From the NCBI RefSeq assembly GCF_031010175.1, contig NZ_JAUAMB010000014.1:1-64000 (forward strand): a DNA stretch of 64,000 nucleotides. The letters are read 5' to 3'. Below are positions 17,700 through 26,608 of this stretch, piece after piece. This DNA comes from Halomonas sp. SpR1. GTDB lineage: Bacteria > Pseudomonadota > Gammaproteobacteria > Pseudomonadales > Halomonadaceae. The position numbers and the translations under genes were made by a program. The notes under the pieces are model-generated. The model saw nothing but the letters and a program-made list of their open reading frames with translations. It was not told the origin of the DNA and made no database searches. How positions within the stretch are numbered: the first letter of the stretch is position 1; every line of letters starts with the position of its first letter.

Positions 17700-18790
17700 A
17701 CGCCCTCCTTCCGCGGGAGCCTCATTCGCTCGTACCTCGCGAGATTCGTTACCACGCGCTACGGGTATGTGCACTAAGCTGAACCGGTGGGTTTCGTAGC
17801 GCGTGGCAAGCCTACGGCGCACCCGCGAAAGCAGCGCGAAGCGGTGCCGGGGTTTGGCTCTTGCAGGCAGTGTTGGTTCGGTGCCCCTGGGCGTCGTTCC
17901 GACGCCATCCGCGGGTGCCTACGAACGCTCGTTGAACTCGCGTTCTTCGTTACCGCGCGCTACGGGTACGTGCACTAAGCTGAATCAGTGGTTTTTTGTA
18001 GCGCGTGGCAAGCCTACGGCACACCCGCGAAAGCAGCGCGGAGCGGTGCCGTGGTTGGCTCTTGCAGGCAGTGTTGGTTCGGTACCACTGGGCGTCGTTC
18101 CGCCGCCATCCGCGGGTGCCTACGAACGCTCGCTGAACTCGCGTTCTTCGTTACCACGCGCTACGGGTATGTGCACTAAGCTGAACCGGTGGGTTTCGTA
18201 GCGCGTGGTAAGCCTCAGGCGCACCCGCGGAAGCAGCGCGCAGCGGTGCCGGGGTTTGGCTCTTGCAGGCAGTGTTGGTTCGATGCCCTTGGGCGTCGTC
18301 CCGAAGCCATCCGCGGGTGCCTCATTCGCTCGTACCTCGCGAGATTCGTTACCACGCGCTACGGGTATGTGCACTAAGCTGAACCGGTGGGTTTCGTAGC
18401 GCGTGGTAAGCCTACGGCGCACCCGCGGAAGCAGCGCGAAGCGGTGCCGGGGCTTGGCTCTTGCAGGGAGTGTTGGTTCGGTGCCCCTGGGCGTCGTTCC
18501 GCCGCCATCCGCGGGTGCCTCATTCGCTCGTACCTCGCGAGATTCGTTACCACGCGCTACGGGTACGTGCACTAAGCTGAATCGGTGAATTTCGTAGCGC
18601 GTGGTAAGCCTACGGCGCACCCGCGAAAGCAGCGCGTAGCGGTGCCGGGGGTTGGCTCTTGCAGGCAGTGTTGGTTCGGTGCCATTGGGCGTCGTTCCGC
18701 CGCCATCCGCGGGTGCCTACGAACGCTCGTTGAACTCGCGTTCTTCGTTACCGCGCGCTACGGGTACGTGCACTAAGCTGAGTCGGTGGA
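17697..18790. repeat. Mosaic palindromic repeat array 2 (about 5.5 units)
   Basis: GTAGCGCGTGG(T/C)AA starts at 17796, 17998, 18198, 18396 and 18594, giving a period of 198-202 bp. Each is preceded by TTACC(A/G)CGCGCTAC about 30 bases earlier. Two unit variants alternate: one with GTACCTCGCGAGATTCG and one with GTTGAACTCGCGTTCTTCG. Array orientation is as in array 1 and opposite to arrays 3-7. Reading frames across it are by-products. Confidence 0.9.
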
Positions 18791-18880
18791 TTAAGCAGCG
18801 GGATTTAGCAGGAACAGCGAGGAACGTTGAGGAACTAAAAAACCATGTATTTCAGAGCATTGTACTCTTTTTCAGGCCTT

Positions 18881-18920
18881 CTCAGGACATCTCAGGACAT
18901 CTCAGGACATCTCAGGACAT
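18881..18920. repeat. Four perfect 10-bp direct repeats beside tRNA-Arg
   Basis: CTCAGGACAT occurs four times without gaps, followed by a fifth partial copy (CTCAAGAATG). The block ends 16 bases from the 3' end of tRNA-Arg(CCT). Direct repeats at this position are reminiscent of arm-type integrase or excisionase sites, but could be a simple tandem expansion. Confidence 0.8.
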
Positions 18921-18935
18921 CTCAAGAATGGCCGT

Positions 18936-19012
18936 TGGCGTCCCTGGCAGGAGTCGAACCTGCGACCTGCCGCTTAGGAGGCGGCTGCTCTATCCTACTG
19001 AGCTACAGGGAC
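18936..19012 (-). tRNA. tRNA-Arg (anticodon CCT)
   Basis: The 77-base minus-strand gene starts GTCCCTG and ends CAGGGACGCCA, so the CCA tail is encoded. The acceptor stem GTCCCTG/CAGGGAC, the D arm (AGCTCAGTAGGATAGAGC), the anticodon stem GCCGC/GCGGC with loop CTCCTAA, and the T arm GCAGGTTCGACTCCTGC are all intact. Anticodon CCT reads AGG. Its 3' end is duplicated at 460-479 and, with two changes, at 7660-7680, so it appears to be an integration target. Confidence 0.97.
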
Positions 19013-19107
19013 TAACGTGGTCTAACTAGCGGGCGCATAGTATAACGCGTCGGCTTCGGCAGGGCCAACCGCGTTGCGCTATCCAATAAGGCTATTAGAT
19101 CGAATGG

Positions 19108-20055
19108 CTATATCCAGCCGAGCAAACGCAGTGCGAAAACACCTAGCGTAACGGTAACGCTTGCCATTAGCGTGGTGATGGCGATGATATTGGCCGCTAA
19201 TGGCACATTGCCACCTATCGCCTTCACCATCACAAAGCTGGCGGCGGCGGTGGGGCTGGCGAAAAACAGGAACAATAAGCCCAACTGTTCACCTGAAAAC
19301 CCTATCATCCAGGCCGCCAAGGTGGAGAGTATGGGGAGCGTGACCATCTTCATCAAGCTAGCGCCGAGTGCCACTTGGCTACTGTCGCGCATACTCGACA
19401 CGGAGAGCGTCGCACCAATACAAATCAGCGCCAGCGGCAGTGTTAACGAGGCAAAATAGTCCCCTGAGGTAATCACCCAGGTGGGCAGAGGAATCGAAAG
19501 CGCGGTAAAGGGTAATGCCGCAAACACCGAGATAATCAGCGGGTTGGTGGCCACATGTTTGAGCAGACTGCGCCAATCAGTAGATTGACCCGGCTGGTAA
19601 AATGCCAGCACGACAACCGAAAGCGCGTTGTAGGTCACAATCACCACACCCAGCAGAAGGCTACCCGCTGAAAGACCATAGTTACCGTACATCCCCGCCG
19701 CCAGTGCTAAGCCTACGACCCCACAATTGCCGCGAAACGCGCCTTGGACATAAATACCGCGATCCTGGCGGGCCACACGGTAGTGCGCCCATGCCCAACT
19801 GAGCAAAAACTGGCCGAGCGTTGCAGCCGCAAAAAACACCATCAGTGAAACATCTAGAGCAACGCTTAAATCGGCTTTTACCAAACTGAGGAAAATCAAG
19901 GTGGGGAGCGTTGCTCTAAATACCAGCGCTGAGGCGGTCGAGACAAAGGCGCTATCGATCCATTTCAAACGCTTAAGCCCCAGGCCAACAAACACCATCG
20001 CGAAGACAGGCAGCGTGACATCAAGCGTGCGGGCAAACAGTTCAAGTAGGTTCAC
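19108..20055 (-). CDS. AEC-family transporter
   Basis: The 315-residue protein has about ten hydrophobic segments in two groups of five with a more polar centre, as in the auxin efflux carrier family. Bacterial members carry malonate, malate or other small organic anions. Typical stretches are VFVGLGLKRLKWID near residue 22, FRGNCGVVGLALAAGMYG near 107 and the C-terminal FFASPTAAASFVMVKAIGGN. It stands alone between tRNA-Arg and the diguanylate cyclase gene, both on the same strand. The substrate cannot be told from sequence. Confidence 0.85.
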   Translation of the reverse strand: MNLLELFARTLDVTLPVFAMVFVGLGLKRLKWIDSAFVSTASALVFRATLPTLIFLSLVKADLSVALDVSLMVFFAAATLGQFLLSWAWAHYRVARQDRGIYVQGAFRGNCGVVGLALAAGMYGNYGLSAGSLLLGVVIVTYNALSVVVLAFYQPGQSTDWRSLLKHVATNPLIISVFAALPFTALSIPLPTWVITSGDYFASLTLPLALICIGATLSVSSMRDSSQVALGASLMKMVTLPILSTLAAWMIGFSGEQLGLLFLFFASPTAAASFVMVKAIGGNVPLAANIIAITTLMASVTVTLGVFALRLLGWI

Positions 20056-20228
20056 AACAGTATCTCGGTCAGCCTTGATTTAAACAACTGGCTTCCAGCA
20101 ACAAATTTAGCACCTACTTATACTGTACTGGCTGAAGACGTTTGTCGACTGGCAAGCGCCCCTGCTGTGTAGAACATGTGCTGTGGAGAACAGTGATGTG
20201 CAGAACAGAACAACGCGCTTACCAGAGG

Positions 20229-22250
20229 TTATTTGGGCTGATCAAAGAGCTCCATGACATCATCGTTGGGCATATTAACCACCACCCCATCACGGCCGTG
20301 CTCCTTGGCTTTGTAACTACCGGCATCGGCACGCGCTAAAACATCCTCCACGCTGGTATCAATATCATCAAAGGTAGTCACACCGATACTCAAGGTGACC
20401 ATATATTCTTTGCCTGCATGGGTGACGGAAATTTCACTGACCGATTGACGCAGTGACTCTGCGATTTTCCTTGCCTGAGCCAACGTACAACTGGGAAGCA
20501 GCACACCAAACTCGTCGCCTCCCTGACGCGCCACATGGTCACTACGGCGTACTTCCCAGGCGACCACCTGGGCAATGCGGCGCAACATCTCGTCGCCCAG
20601 GGCGTGGCCACCTTCGTCATTGATGGGTTTGAAGTGATCCAAATCAAACAGCAAAAGGGCTGAAGGCGTGCTGGTTTTTTGGAAGTCGGCAAACGCCTCT
20701 TCCAGGCGGCGCTCAAAGCCTCGGCGATTCAACAGCCCGGTCAATGGATCGTGCTCCGCCTCCCAGCGTTGAATGGCTTCCTGCTCCCGGCGCTCGGTAA
20801 TATCTTTGACAACCCCCACTAAACCGAGGGTATGCCCGTCCTGGGAGAGCGTAACCACACGGGCATGAATATCCAGCCACAGCAGCTCATTATCGCTGCG
20901 TAAAAAGCGCAACTGACGAACAAAATCACTACCGGTTTGCAGGCTGTGCAGCCACATATCCTTCGCACCATCGATATCGTCAGTATGAATCTGCTTAAGC
21001 CATGTTTTCATGGGCATATCGATGGAAACCCCCAGCATCTCCAGTAGCGCGGGGTTCATATAAGTAATGTCGCCCTTAATGTTGGCGACAAACATACCCT
21101 GTGGCGCCGCATTGAGCACCGAGTCAAGAAACGCCTCGCGCTCTTGAAGGTGGTCTAGCAGCAGTTGCCGCTCATCCTCTACACGATTAAAGGTGCTCGC
21201 CACCTGCTGCAACTCTTGCATCTTCGTCGCCAGGCTGACGCTCTCACGGTGCCCTAACCCAACCTCACCAATCTGTTTTTCCAAATGCCTTAAGGGTGAA
21301 AGCACTCGTCCCAGCATCCACCACAGCAGCGGGAAAATGAGTAAAACCAGCACAACCCATGTCCACCATAGCTGTCTGATAAAATCAGCTAATGGAAGCT
21401 GCGCTTGGTCAACAGGTAAATAGAGCCCCACGACCCAACCAGCAGGCCATACCTGGGCATAAGATTGGAGCGCTAATTGGCCAGTTAAGAGCTGCCCAAC
21501 GCCATCCCCCTCCCAACCATCCAGAGCCAAATTTAACAAAGGGTTAAATGTCTCACGGGGGACGTCCCCATTAATCAGTGAGGTATCTGGGTGGTATAAG
21601 ACTTTACCAGAGGCAGTTGCAACACCTGCATAGCCTTTTTGGCCCAGACGGACTTTGGCTAAACGGCTAAATATCCCTCCGGAGTCCAAGCTAAGAATGC
21701 CCCCAATAAAGCCATCGAAATCGCCCTGTTCGGTGAAACGCGGCACCCCCACTAGCACCATCGGCATACCACTCGCACGCCCTACAAACGGCTCGCTAAC
21801 ATAGGGACGACGGATACCGCGCAACATACGAAAGTATTCAAGCTCAGCGGTTTCAAGCCCTACCCTGCCAACGATAGCGGGCCAGTCAGCAATAATCTTT
21901 CCATCGCGGTTACCCACCACAATTCCTTCGAACCATGCCATTAGGCTATCGTTCTGCCGCAGTTGGTGGCTGATCCAGCTCGCATCATCAGTGGGGCCTA
22001 TCATTTCGCTTAAACGCTCTAACGCCTGAAAGCGCATATCGATTTGCTGGGTGACCTCATCGGCGAGCATGGTGGCTTCATAACGCAGGTGCGACATATT
22101 CGTTTCCTGCACCATGGTCTTACCGACTTTCCATGCCATGCCTAGCACCAACGCGATCAGCAATAGCAAGGTAAAGGAGAGCCCCAGCAAAAGCCGCCCC
22201 TTTAACGAACTAAAAGAAAATAGATTTTTTAGCAGATGGGTAAAGCGCAC
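20229..22250 (-). CDS. Membrane diguanylate cyclase (dCACHE-PAS-GGDEF)
   Basis: The 673-residue protein has TM1 at about 18-40, a periplasmic sensor resembling dCACHE (about 45-290) and TM2 at about 290-312. A linker follows, then a PAS domain (about 370-490; APQGMFVANIKGDITYMNPALL at its start) and a GGDEF domain. The catalytic GGDEF is at 577-581, preceded by RRSD (568-571) at the correct five-residue spacing. The enzyme should thus make c-di-GMP and be inhibited by it. There is no EAL domain. It lies just upstream of, and divergent from, kpsC. This suggests, but does not show, a link between surface sensing and capsule output. Confidence 0.92.
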   Translation of the reverse strand: MRFTHLLKNLFSFSSLKGRLLLGLSFTLLLLIALVLGMAWKVGKTMVQETNMSHLRYEATMLADEVTQQIDMRFQALERLSEMIGPTDDASWISHQLRQNDSLMAWFEGIVVGNRDGKIIADWPAIVGRVGLETAELEYFRMLRGIRRPYVSEPFVGRASGMPMVLVGVPRFTEQGDFDGFIGGILSLDSGGIFSRLAKVRLGQKGYAGVATASGKVLYHPDTSLINGDVPRETFNPLLNLALDGWEGDGVGQLLTGQLALQSYAQVWPAGWVVGLYLPVDQAQLPLADFIRQLWWTWVVLVLLIFPLLWWMLGRVLSPLRHLEKQIGEVGLGHRESVSLATKMQELQQVASTFNRVEDERQLLLDHLQEREAFLDSVLNAAPQGMFVANIKGDITYMNPALLEMLGVSIDMPMKTWLKQIHTDDIDGAKDMWLHSLQTGSDFVRQLRFLRSDNELLWLDIHARVVTLSQDGHTLGLVGVVKDITERREQEAIQRWEAEHDPLTGLLNRRGFERRLEEAFADFQKTSTPSALLLFDLDHFKPINDEGGHALGDEMLRRIAQVVAWEVRRSDHVARQGGDEFGVLLPSCTLAQARKIAESLRQSVSEISVTHAGKEYMVTLSIGVTTFDDIDTSVEDVLARADAGSYKAKEHGRDGVVVNMPNDDVMELFDQPK

Positions 22251-22516
22251 CGATTATCCTTTTTATGCATCCTTTACTTAGCCCCAGGTTCGGCAGAGCA
22301 GTATCAATCACACAGAGCGCAGACCAACTTACCAAAAAAGTAGCAATTATGCGCGTTGAATAAATCAAACTTAAGGCAATTTTTTTTTATCATGCAAATG
22401 GTTGCTGCGGGTAGAAAAATAGTGAGCACTCACAAAACCTGAATTGATAACCCCCTACAAATCACGTATGTTCGCCCGCCTACACCTTATCCTGTTTCCT
22501 CACCGCGGCCTTATTT

Positions 22517-24523
22517 ATGGCGAAACGAACAGCAGGTTACACATCTTCAGGTATTGGCAAGCTGGCTGCCCTGCCTGCGCTGCTGTCCGAATTTGACCAA
22601 TTCATCAAAATAAGTGCGCTCAAGCCCCAGCCCGATGCGGTGATTGGTTGGGGGCTGAAGCCCACCAGCGCCCGCGCCAGGCGGTATGCCCAGCGTCGAC
22701 AACTACCTTACATCGCCTTGGAAGATGGTTTTATACGCTCCTTAGGGTTAGGCGTAAACGGCTTTCAACCGCACAGCCTGGTGGTCGATGAAACCGGTAT
22801 TTATTACGATGCATCGCGTCCTTCTGATTTAGAAAACTGGCTAAACACGGGCACTTTCGACGTTGAAGAGCTAGCCCAGGCGGAGCGCTGTATGGCGCTG
22901 ATCGCGCACTACCGGCTCTCCAAATATAACCACGCCCCCGACCAACCTATTAACAGTAACAGCCGAGGGCGCGTGCTGGTGGTTGATCAAACCGCCGGGG
23001 ATGCCTCTATTCACTACGGCGGCGCCAGCGGTAGTAGCTTCGATCAAATGCTTGAGGCCGCGTTAGCAGAGCACCCGGACAGCGATATTCTGGTCAAGAT
23101 CCATCCGGATGTCATCGCAGGGAAAAAACAGGGCCACCTGCTTAACGCCGCGGCTCACCCGCGCTGTCAGGTAATAGGTGAAGACCTTAATCCCTGGGCG
23201 CTATTTGATCAGGTCGACCATGTCTATGTGGTCACCAGCCAGCTTGGTTTTGAAGCCCTGGTTGCCGGTAAGCAGGTACACTGCTTCGGCATTCCGTTTT
23301 ACGCCGGCTGGGGGCTTACCCATGACCAACTGACCTGCCAGCGCCGTCGCGTTAAACGCACGCTAGTTGAAGTGTTTGCTGCCGCCTATTTACGCTACTG
23401 CCGCTACGCCAACCCTTACACCCGGCAGTCCGCCACGCTGGAAGAGACGATTGCCTTAATCGCCGACCAGAAGCGCCAGCAGGAGCGCCACCGGGGCAAC
23501 TGGCGTGCATGTGGTTTCTCTTCATGGAAACGGCGCTTTATTAGCGACTTTTTAGGCCCCGCCGCTCAGGTGAATTATCGAGCCGAATTGGCAGTCAGCG
23601 CGCAGCCCGACGAACGGCAGTTGGTGTGGTCAAGTCGCATTGATGCTGAGTTTAAACGCCAGTACGCGCAGCACATGGCCAACCTATGGCGCATGGAAGA
23701 TGGATTTATTCGCTCGGTGGGTCTGGGTGTCGATCTCACCCAGCCATTATCGCTGGTCGTTGACTCCCAAGGCATCTATTACGACCCCAGCCAGCCTAGC
23801 GACCTGGAAGAGCTGCTCAATGGCACCCACTTTAGTGACGACCTGCTGTTACGAGCCAAGCATTTACGTGAAAGGCTGGTAGCGCTCAAGCTCTCCAAAT
23901 ACAACGTGCGGGGCCAGGCAGAGGTCGAACTGCCCCAGAACCGTTACATCATATTAGTGCCCGGCCAAGTAGAGAGCGATGCATCAATTGCCACCGGCTC
24001 GCCGCACATCAATACTAATAGCGGACTGTTGAACGCTGTGCGTAGCGCCCATCCGGATGCCTACATCGTTTATAAAGCTCATCCTGACGTATTGAGCGGT
24101 GCGCGTGTCGGGGCACTCGATACCGATGCCAAACGCCTGTATGATCTAGATGCCAGTGACATCGACATCGCCACCCTGTTAGAGCGCGTCGATGCAGTGC
24201 ATACGATGAGCTCCTTGACCGGATTTGAAGCACTTTTGCGCCAGCGCAAGGTCAGCACCTACGGGCTACCGTTTTATGCTGGCTGGGGCCTAACGCAGGA
24301 TGCGCTTAGCTGCCCACGCCGTGCGCGCTCACTCTCGCTGGATGCGCTGGTGGCCGGGACACTGATTCTCTACCCCGGCTATGTAGACCCAACGACCCGC
24401 CAGCTATGTAATGCTGAAACCGTCGTCAGCCTGTTGGAACAGGCAAGAACCCAAAAAAACACCCTTACATGGAAACAGCACCTCTACCGCTGTTATCGTA
24501 ACTTGTTGATCGGAAGGCATTGA
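22517..24523 (+). CDS. kpsC: Capsule Kdo transferase KpsC (two-domain)
   Basis: KpsC extends the poly-beta-Kdo linker that joins group 2-type capsules to their lipid, at the cytoplasmic face of the membrane. The 668-residue protein is two tandem homologous glycosyltransferase domains (about 1-330 and 335-668). Each has EDGFIRS(L/V)GLGV (near 68 and 393), K(I/A)HPDV near 195 and 520, and GFEAL..(Y/F)G(I/L)PFYAGWGLT, which matches the alternating beta-2,4/2,7 activity of KpsC. It is first in a tight plus-strand operon; kpsS follows after one base. No capsule export genes (kpsD/E/M/T) are in the window. Confidence 0.95.
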   Translation: MAKRTAGYTSSGIGKLAALPALLSEFDQFIKISALKPQPDAVIGWGLKPTSARARRYAQRRQLPYIALEDGFIRSLGLGVNGFQPHSLVVDETGIYYDASRPSDLENWLNTGTFDVEELAQAERCMALIAHYRLSKYNHAPDQPINSNSRGRVLVVDQTAGDASIHYGGASGSSFDQMLEAALAEHPDSDILVKIHPDVIAGKKQGHLLNAAAHPRCQVIGEDLNPWALFDQVDHVYVVTSQLGFEALVAGKQVHCFGIPFYAGWGLTHDQLTCQRRRVKRTLVEVFAAAYLRYCRYANPYTRQSATLEETIALIADQKRQQERHRGNWRACGFSSWKRRFISDFLGPAAQVNYRAELAVSAQPDERQLVWSSRIDAEFKRQYAQHMANLWRMEDGFIRSVGLGVDLTQPLSLVVDSQGIYYDPSQPSDLEELLNGTHFSDDLLLRAKHLRERLVALKLSKYNVRGQAEVELPQNRYIILVPGQVESDASIATGSPHINTNSGLLNAVRSAHPDAYIVYKAHPDVLSGARVGALDTDAKRLYDLDASDIDIATLLERVDAVHTMSSLTGFEALLRQRKVSTYGLPFYAGWGLTQDALSCPRRARSLSLDALVAGTLILYPGYVDPTTRQLCNAETVVSLLEQARTQKNTLTWKQHLYRCYRNLLIGRH

Positions 24524-24524
24524 G

Positions 24525-25766
24525 TTGAAGGATCAAAAGCGTGCATTCTTATTTTTGCAGGGCGTTTGCTCACCATTTTACCAGCGCTTGGCCAGGCGTT
24601 TGGTCAATGATGGGCATCGCGTGGTTAAGGTCAACTTTAATGCGGGCGATATCGCCTATTGGCAGCGCACCCACGGCGAAAGCCACCTGTTTCGCGGCCC
24701 AATCGCTGAATTACCCGGCTATATCAAAACACTCTGGGAGCAATACGCTATCACCGACCAGGTAGTGTTCGGTGATCGTCGCCCTATTCATCGCCCCGCG
24801 GTCGATAATGCCGCCGCCGCTGGCGTACGTACCCACGTGTTTGAAGAGGGCTACTTTCGCCCTTTCTGGATCACCCTGGAACGCGAAGGCGTTAATGGCC
24901 ACTCGCTGCTGCCCCGCGATCCAAACTGGTTTTATGAGACTGGCAAAGCACTGCCTGAGCCACCCGCACCGGTGCGCTTTCGCTCATCATTTAAAATTCG
25001 TGCAATGCACGATGTCGGCTACCACTTGGCCGGTCTAGCCAACCCACTGGTCGCGCCGCGCTACCGCAATCACGCGCCGATCACAGCTCCCGTTGAGTAC
25101 GCGGGCTATCTCAAGCGGTTTGCCCAGTTAAAAGCCGTGTGGAAAAAACGCGATGCAGCGCGCATCAAAGCACTGATCGAAAGCGGTCGTCCCTATTTTA
25201 TGCTGCCGCTGCAATTAAACAGCGACGCACAAATTCGCGATCACTCCCCCTACGCCAATATGCAGGAAGTAATGGATGATGTGATGGCATCGTTCGCCAA
25301 ACACGCACCCGGCGAGACGCAGCTGTGCATCAAGAACCACCCTTTGGATATGGGCTTGGTCAATTACCCCAAGATCATCAAACAGCTTGAAGAGCGTCAT
25401 GGCCTGCAAGGGCGCATCGTTTACCTGGAGTCGGGGGATCTCAACGCCCTGCTCAAACACGCCAGGGGCAATGTGACTGTCAACAGCACCGTGGGCATCG
25501 TGTCGCTGGAGAAGAACTGCCCCACCTATGCGCTTAGCGATCCGATCTACAATTTAGATGGACTGACCTACCAAGGTGGCCTAGCGGATTTTTGGCAGCA
25601 GCCTCAGCCGCCCAATGGCGAGCTCTTTGGCTATTTTCAAAAGACCGTAATGCACGCCGTTCAGGTTAACGGTGGCTACTACTGTCAGCCAGGTATCGAT
25701 TTAGCCGTGGACAACGCCGCCCGTATACTCGAAGCCTGCCCGTCGCCGCTGGAGAAGTTGCTGTGA
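24525..25766 (+). CDS. kpsS: Capsule Kdo transferase KpsS
   Basis: KpsS adds the first beta-Kdo to the lipid acceptor (lyso-phosphatidylglycerol in E. coli), after which KpsC elongates. The 413-residue protein shows the family segments HVFEEGYFRPFWITLE (about 103-118), IKNHPLD (near 268) and NSTVGIVSLEKNCPTYAL (about 321-338). The start is a TTG one base after the kpsC stop. Its end overlaps the SDR start by four bases. Its position next to lipid-making genes raises the question of which lipid it uses here. It corresponds to RkpJ in Sinorhizobium. Confidence 0.93.
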   Translation: MKDQKRAFLFLQGVCSPFYQRLARRLVNDGHRVVKVNFNAGDIAYWQRTHGESHLFRGPIAELPGYIKTLWEQYAITDQVVFGDRRPIHRPAVDNAAAAGVRTHVFEEGYFRPFWITLEREGVNGHSLLPRDPNWFYETGKALPEPPAPVRFRSSFKIRAMHDVGYHLAGLANPLVAPRYRNHAPITAPVEYAGYLKRFAQLKAVWKKRDAARIKALIESGRPYFMLPLQLNSDAQIRDHSPYANMQEVMDDVMASFAKHAPGETQLCIKNHPLDMGLVNYPKIIKQLEERHGLQGRIVYLESGDLNALLKHARGNVTVNSTVGIVSLEKNCPTYALSDPIYNLDGLTYQGGLADFWQQPQPPNGELFGYFQKTVMHAVQVNGGYYCQPGIDLAVDNAARILEACPSPLEKLL

Positions 25767-26608
25767 CTGAAGCTGTGACAGAACCTGTGACCGTTACTGA
25801 GAAGTCGGCTGCGAATCAGCCTACTCAGAACCGCTGCGTGCTGATCACCGGAGCCACTGGTGCTATTGGGGGCGCCCTGGCCAACGCCTATGCCGCCACC
25901 GGCACCCATCTGGTGCTGCATGGGCGGCAGCAGGAGAAGCTAGAGGCAATAGCTAACACTTGTCGTCAGCAAGGCGCTCAGGTCACCCTATCCACTATCG
26001 ACCTGACCGACGACCACGCCCTGCAAGGCTGGCTAGCCGAACTCTGCGCCGATCAGGTGCCAGATATCGTGATTGCCAACGCGGGCAAGAATACCCACCC
26101 CCAAGGGCCAGCTCTCTTAGAGCCCTGGGAGGACGTACAGGCGCTGCTGGATATTAACCTGAAAACCCCTATTGCCATGGTGCAGCACCTGGTACCTGCC
26201 ATGCAGGCCCGGGGCAGCGGCCAACTGGTGCTGATTAGCTCCCTGGCGGCATGGCACGGTTTACCCACCACGCCCAGCTATAGCGCCAGCAAAGCGGGTA
26301 TCAAAGCTTATGGCGAAGGATTACGTGGACTGCTCGCGCCTCACAACATTGGCGTAACGGTGGTGATGCCCGGCTATGTCACCTCACCGATGTGTGAAGC
26401 CATGCCCGGCCCCAAACCCTGGGAGTGGCCGCCCGAACGCGCCGCCAAGGTGATTAAGCGCGGCATCACTGCAAACCGCGCGCGCATCAGCTTCCCCTTC
26501 CCGCTCAATTTCGGCACCTGGTGGCTGGCAGTACTGCCCGCGGGAATTTCTCAGTGGTTGATCAAACGCCTGGGCTTTAATCACCCGGGAGATACGCCCC
26601 ATGATTAG
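25763..26608 (+). CDS. SDR-family reductase of the capsule lipid module
   Basis: The 281-residue protein is a classical short-chain dehydrogenase/reductase. It has the NAD(P)-binding TGATGAIG (29-36), NAG near 110, and catalytic Tyr173 and Lys177 in YSASK. A hydrophobic C-terminus (about 250-275) may touch the membrane. The start is a GTG overlapping the end of kpsS, and its end overlaps the next gene by eight bases. It corresponds to RkpH/WcbP in other capsule clusters. Next to an alpha-oxoamine synthase, the likely substrate is a 3-keto-amine, as for 3-ketosphinganine reductase, but this is inference. Confidence 0.88.
   Translation: MTEAVTEPVTVTEKSAANQPTQNRCVLITGATGAIGGALANAYAATGTHLVLHGRQQEKLEAIANTCRQQGAQVTLSTIDLTDDHALQGWLAELCADQVPDIVIANAGKNTHPQGPALLEPWEDVQALLDINLKTPIAMVQHLVPAMQARGSGQLVLISSLAAWHGLPTTPSYSASKAGIKAYGEGLRGLLAPHNIGVTVVMPGYVTSPMCEAMPGPKPWEWPPERAAKVIKRGITANRARISFPFPLNFGTWWLAVLPAGISQWLIKRLGFNHPGDTPHD

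Noticed and set aside
17697-18790. CRISPR array
   Set aside because: The period is 198-202 bp with the whole unit conserved; there are no unique spacers and no cas genes. It is a palindromic mosaic repeat.
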